DNA from: Lathyrus oleraceus
Taxonomy: Eukaryota > Streptophyta > Magnoliopsida > Fabales > Fabaceae
Assembly: GCF_024323335.1 (NCBI RefSeq)
Contig: NC_066581.1
Location: 462,892,289 to 462,956,288, forward strand
Length of the DNA: 64,000 bases
Direction: 5' to 3'
Under the pieces are notes generated by a model, which was not told the DNA's origin, did no database searches, and saw only the letters and a list, made by a program, of their open reading frames with translations. Positions 59,988 through 64,000 of the stretch are shown here, in pieces (the stretch's first letter is position 1; each line of letters opens with the position of its first letter). A program made the position numbers and the translations under genes.

Positions 59988-61410
59988 ATGGATTTTGGAC
60001 GAAGGAACACTAAGAAGTACAATTTCAGATGTCCAGATTTGAAAGAGTTAAGGAAGCTAGCATCTTTTGTATTAGATCCCTTGGACTTCAAGCAACGTCA
60101 TGGGAAGCTTCTGTACATCTTGTCTGCTGATGTAGTGGAAGGACTCTTGAGTGTGCTAGTGCAGTTCTATGATCCTCTCTACCATTGTTTCACTTTCCCA
60201 GATTTTGGGCTTTTGCCTACCTTGGAGGATTATTCTCATCTTTTGGGGATACCTGTTTCTAGTATAGTGCCTTTTAGTGGATTGGAGGAGATTCCCCGAT
60301 CTAGTATTATTGCTGAAGCTCTTCACTTGACGAAGTCTGAGATAGAGGCTCATTGGGTGAAGAAAGGAGGATTGTTTGGGTTGCCATCTGTTTTCCTTAT
60401 CAAGGAAGCTACTACTTTTGCTCAAGTTGGTAGTGTGGACGCTTTTGAAGCTATCTCTGTGTTGCTCATCTATGGATTAGCTTTGTTCCCTAACATTGAC
60501 GGTTTGTTGATGTTAACGCCATTAGACTTTTCTTGATTGGGAATCATGTGCCTACTTTGTTGGGTGATATGTATTTCTCTTTGCATCTAAGGAATTCTAA
60601 GGGTGGTGGAACGATTGTTTGTTGCATTCCTCTTCTGTACAAGTGGTTTATTTTGCACTTGCCTCAGACACCTACTTTTGTGGAGAACAAACAATGTCTA
60701 AGATGGTCTCAGAGACTTATGTCTCTCTCTAATGATGATATAGTTTGGTATGATCTGTCCTTAAGCAGCTTGGAGATTATTGACAGTTGTGGTGAATTCT
60801 CTAATGTGCCTCTCATTGGTACACAAGGAGGAATTAACTACAACCCTTCTTTGGCTCGTCGTCAGCTTGGTTTCCCCTTGAGAGACAAAACTAATAACAT
60901 GTTGTTAGAAGGTCTTTTCTATCAAGAGGGTAAAGATCCCCAACATTTGAAGCATAAGATTATGCATGCTTGGCATAATGTGCATAGGAAAGGAAGATCC
61001 GAGCTTGGTCTGTGCAATTGTGTAGCTTTGGAAGCTTACACTCTTTTGGTGAAGAAGAGAGCTTTGGAATTGAAGATGTCTTATCCTTGTGAAAGACCTA
61101 TGTCTATGGTTGTGGTGAGCCATTAACTCTCCCTAACCAAGATGTAGAGGAGTTGGAAGACGCGCTTGCCAAGATGAAGCAAGAGAAAGATATGTGGGAA
61201 GAGCGTTTCCATGCTTTGAGAAAAAAGCATGAAGAGTTGCAGTTGGAGTCTAAGGACAAAGATGCACTGATCGAGCTACTTGAAGACCGAGTGACGAAGA
61301 GACAGAGAGAGCCAAAGGTTTCATCTTCTAGCAAGCCTCAGCCTTCCATTGCTTGGAAGAAGATTGTTGACCAGATTGTACTCAGTGTATCTTTTTATTT
61401 TGGTTTCTGA
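59988..61410 (+). pseudogene. Ogre ORF1, broken by two frameshifts
   Basis: The Ogre-specific protein upstream of gag, function unknown. Residues 1-182 (MDFGRRNTKKYNFRCPDLKE, YDPLYHCFTFPDFGLLPTLE, HLLGIPVSSIVPFSGLEEIP) run in frame to 60536. A frameshift near 60525 moves the rest to another frame (GNHVPTLLGDMYFSLHLRNS, TIVCCIPLLYKWFILHLPQT, HAWHNVHRKGRSELGLCN) up to 61126. A second frameshift near 61115 leads into a charged, probable coiled-coil tail (EELEDALAKMKQEKDMWEER, 61146-61340). Start chosen at the only Met before the conserved block. Similar proteins occur in Ogre elements of legumes; no catalytic motif is visible. Confidence 0.85.
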
Positions 61411-61649
61411 AATTGTACTCAGTGTAATCCTTCCAATTTATATAAATAAAAAGAGATTTTTGGTCATATCAAGTTGTTGCAATTGCCATTTAAATATTAT
61501 ATATTTGCAAATGATATAGTAAGTTCCATGAAATATAAAAACAATCAAGCATTGCATTTCATGCATCATTTGCATAAGCAGGTTTTTGCCAGGTGTCTGA
61601 TTGGTGTTTCTTCTGTGCTTTAGTCAAGCTGACTCACTGGTACAACATC
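61411..61649. other. ORF1-gag gap of H
   Basis: AT-rich, non-coding; nothing recognised. Confidence 0.5.
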
Positions 61650-63544
61650 CGGGCCAATCATCAAAAAATTATGGAGCATCTAGAGCAAGAGAACAGAGAG
61701 TTGAAGGACGAGATCGCCTGACTGAATGCCATGATGGAGTCAATCCTTGCTGCTCAAAGCCAAGCTTCTCCAACACCTGCAACTCCTCCGCGAGGACTGT
61801 TACTTCAGAAGTGGTTACCTCTACCGTGCCTGCTGCTACCGCCCACTTTGCACCGAATTTCCCTGCCGGATTCCCGTGGGGAATGCCGCCCAATTTTATG
61901 CCAGAAGGCTTTGCGCCTACCTTTGCTTCCATGCTGACATCTAGCCCGGTCATGTCTGTGCCACCTCAAGTTGTGCACACTTTGCCTCGCGTAGAGGACA
62001 CCATCTATCATTCCGAGTCATCTGAGGGCCCGGACGTTTATGAGAAGATGGACGAAATGAAAGACCAATTCCTTGAGCTGCGCAAGGAATTGAAGATGCT
62101 GAGAGGTAAAGATCTGTTTGGGAAGAGTGCTGCTGAACTCTGCTTGGTACCCAATGTCAAAATCTCGGTGAAGTTCAAAGTGCCTGACTTTGAAAAGTAT
62201 AAGGGGAACTCTTGTCCTCTCAGTCATCTTGTGATGTATGCTCACAAGATGTCAACTTAGACAGATAATGACCAATTGCTTATTCATTACTTCCAGGATA
62301 GGTTGACTGGTGCTGTACTCCGTTGGTATATGGGGTTGGATAGTGCAAGCATCTGCACTTTCAACGACTTGGGAGAGGCTTTTGTGAAGCAATACAAGTA
62401 CAACATGGACATGGCGTCGGATAGAGACCAATTGAAGTCTTTTTTTCAGAAGGACAAAGAGGCATTCAAAGAATACGCACAAAGATGGAGGGAGTTGGCT
62501 GCCCAGATGACTCCTCCTTTGGAGGAGAAAGAGATGACAAAGATCTTCTTGAAAACCCTGAGTTCATTTTATTATGAACGCATGATCGCCAGTACCCCTA
62601 GTGATTTTACCGAAATGGTAAATATGGGGATGAGACTTGAAGAAGGGGTCCGTGAAGGATGTTTGTCAAGAGATGAGGCGTCAACGAGTAAGAGGTATGG
62701 TAGTGGTTTTAGCAAGAAAAAGGACAGTGAGATGAATGCAATTTCCAGTGGGAGGCAGAAGAGGCCTCAGATCAGAAGAAATCAACCACCCCGTCAACAT
62801 CATCATCATCAAGTGTCATCAGTAATTCCGGTATTTTCTAATCAACAAGCAACACCAATTCAACAACAGCAACATCAACGTCAACAACAACAACCGCAAT
62901 AAAGAACGAACACCTACAACAACAATAATACCAACAACAATCATCATCAACAGAACTTTGAGAGAAAGAAGGACTCTTTCGACCTGATTCCTATGTCATA
63001 TGCAGCGTTATATCCATCCTTGGTTCTCAAGAACTTAATTCAACCAAGGAACCTACCGCAGATCCCAGAACCACTTCCTTGGTGGTATAAACCTGAGCTT
63101 CGTTATGCTTTTCATCAGGGTGCACCTGGGCATGACATTGAAAACTGTTATCCATTGAAGTATGAGGTTCAAAAGCTTATGAAGAGTGGTATGGTGTCCT
63201 TTGAGGACCGCGCGCTAAATATGAAAGCTAACCCTTTGCCCGCTCATGGGAACTCTTTAGTGAATATGGTGGACGGCTGTCCTGGTGAATTCAAAGTTTT
63301 TAATGTCCGGTTTATCCGAAGATCTTTGGTGCAGATGCACAAGGATATCTGTTTGGTGAGTGACTGTGAACATGACCATGAGGGTTGTGTTATTTATAGC
63401 GTGAACCCAGGAGGGTGTGATGTAGTGAAAAGGGACATCCAGCGTTTGATGGATGAAGGCATGATTCAGATTTTTCAATCTCGTCATGTAGATGACGACG
63501 TCAATGTCATAGTGCCCGTTTCAAGCAACAAGAGCGGTTGGTAA
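61650..63544 (+). pseudogene. Ogre gag of element H, with frameshift and stops
   Basis: The N-terminal coiled coil (IMEHLEQENRELKDEIA, then a stop, then MMESILAAQSQASP) lies in one frame. Around 61790 it shifts into the main frame: FPAGFPWGMPPNFMPEGFAP, EKMDEMKDQFLELRKELKML, VKFKVPDFEKYKGNSCPLSH. A TAG at 62258-62260 interrupts the capsid, which continues LLIHYFQDRLTGAVLRWYMG and FKEYAQRWRELAAQMTPPLE. A Gln/His-rich tract ends at a TAA (62900). Then come PMSYAALYPSLVLKNLI and the knuckle AFHQGAPGHDIENC near 63110. It retains the central capsid core that A gag lacks, which helped define the A deletion. Confidence 0.88.
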
Positions 63545-63669
63545 TCCAGTATGATAGCAGCAATAATAAGAATGACAATTAAAGATCAGTATCACCGTTG
63601 GTAATACGGTTAGCGGGCCCAGTCCCGTATTCATCTGATAAGACTGTACCGTACCAGTAGAATGCTACA
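63545..63669. other. Short broken stretch after H gag
   Basis: Stops in all frames; connects gag to the downstream open region. Confidence 0.4.
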
Positions 63670-64000
63670 ATGATAGAGAATGGTCAAGAGGTCCCGTTAC
63701 CTACGACTAGTTTAGTGGTGAGCATTGCTGATGTTACAAAGGTGACCCGCAGTGGTCGAGTGTTTGGGCCGATTGTCCCAGAAAGTAAAGGGGAGTCAAT
63801 TGTTGGTAAGAAGGCGGAGGTACCTAATGTAGATTCAGTTGGTTGTTCGAAGGATAAGTCTGGTAAATCCAGCAACTTGAAAGCTAACGATGATGATGAG
63901 GTACTCCGATTGATTAAAAGAAGTGAATTTAATGTGGTTGAGCAGCTGCTCCAGACCCCCTCAAAGATTTCAGTGTTGTCTCTGCTTTTGAATTCTGAAG
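63670..64000 (+). CDS. Ogre pre-protease region of H, partial at window end
   Basis: From ATG at 63670 an open frame of 110 codons runs off the window (IENGQEVPLPTTSLVVSIAD, VTRSGRVFGPIVPESKG, DDDEVLRLIKRSEFNVVEQL, TPSKISVLSLLLNSE). This charged linker normally precedes the aspartic protease in Ogre gag-pol. The Met is internal to the original polyprotein, so it is not a natural start. The protease motif would lie just beyond 64000. Confidence 0.7.
   Translation, partial: MIENGQEVPLPTTSLVVSIADVTKVTRSGRVFGPIVPESKGESIVGKKAEVPNVDSVGCSKDKSGKSSNLKANDDDEVLRLIKRSEFNVVEQLLQTPSKISVLSLLLNSE

Larger units (their letters stand above)
59330..64000 (+). mobile_element. Ogre element H, 5' part, continues past window
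   Basis: Starts TGTCATACCCCAAAACTCACCC, like the sense start of the C LTR (TGTAATACCCCAAAATTTACCC). Only about 150 bp of LTR remain before leader sequence homologous to the C leader (from 59484), so most of the 5' LTR and the PBS are deleted. Then follow ORF1 (59988), a coiled-coil segment, gag (61650-63544) and a pre-protease region running off the window. Gene order and the extra ORF1 identify it as Ogre. Multiple stops and frameshifts show it is inactive. Confidence 0.85.

Overview
This 64 kb window is a nest of retrotransposons with no intact host gene. It comes from a large plant genome, most likely a legume of the tribe Fabeae (pea, vetch or vetchling group). The reasons are several Ogre-type (Ty3/gypsy, Tat lineage) elements with LTRs of up to 5.2 kb, a primer binding site of the tRNA-Arg type, a second RNase H-like domain in pol, the Ogre-specific extra ORF1, and spacer regions full of tandem repeats. 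Species assignment is inference from element content.

Layout. 1-4303 is an Ogre-type LTR (E) cut by the window start. 4304-6782 and 57489-59329 are the two halves of older repetitive DNA, split by a Ty1/copia element (6783-57488). The copia element is itself split twice. Ogre-like element A (7227-25732, 5-bp duplication GACCC) sits in its left LTR. A probable solo LTR B (31559-57409, duplication ACTGG) sits in its right LTR. B is split by Ogre-like element C (32256-53398, duplication AGACC). C carries a hAT-type MITE in gag (40758-41106) and a compound insertion in its leader (42333 to about 51045). That insertion holds an opposite-orientation LTR (D), which carries a CACTA-like element (right end 48108) that has captured six exons of an SDIR1-type RING E3 ligase gene. 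The nest is therefore about five levels deep. From 59330 to the window end runs an Ogre element (H) on the plus strand, with a broken ORF1, gag and the start of the pre-protease region.

How the parts relate. A is a young deletion derivative: its 5.2 kb LTRs differ at roughly 20 positions by eye. It keeps a shortened but open gag and only scraps of pol, so any movement would need proteins from an autonomous relative. C is older (about 40-45 LTR differences in 1.7 kb by eye) and its pol is broken by stops and a frameshift. The copia element lost the rest of RT, RNase H and the start of its right LTR in one deletion.

The most interesting signals lie in the non-coding 3' spacers of A and C. (1) Directly after the pol stop codon both carry tandem two-stem hairpins of about 50 nt. 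The inner and outer stems change sequence from unit to unit while staying complementary, and a purine-rich bulge is conserved. (2) The spacers hold dozens of copies of a motif matching the element's own primer binding site in inverse orientation, so the RNA would carry many copies resembling the 3' part of the primer tRNA. (3) Each LTR has a second, shorter match to the PBS core near its 3' end. Together these suggest an RNA-level system linking the 3' region, the PBS and the tRNA primer. This is inference and I recall no description of it.
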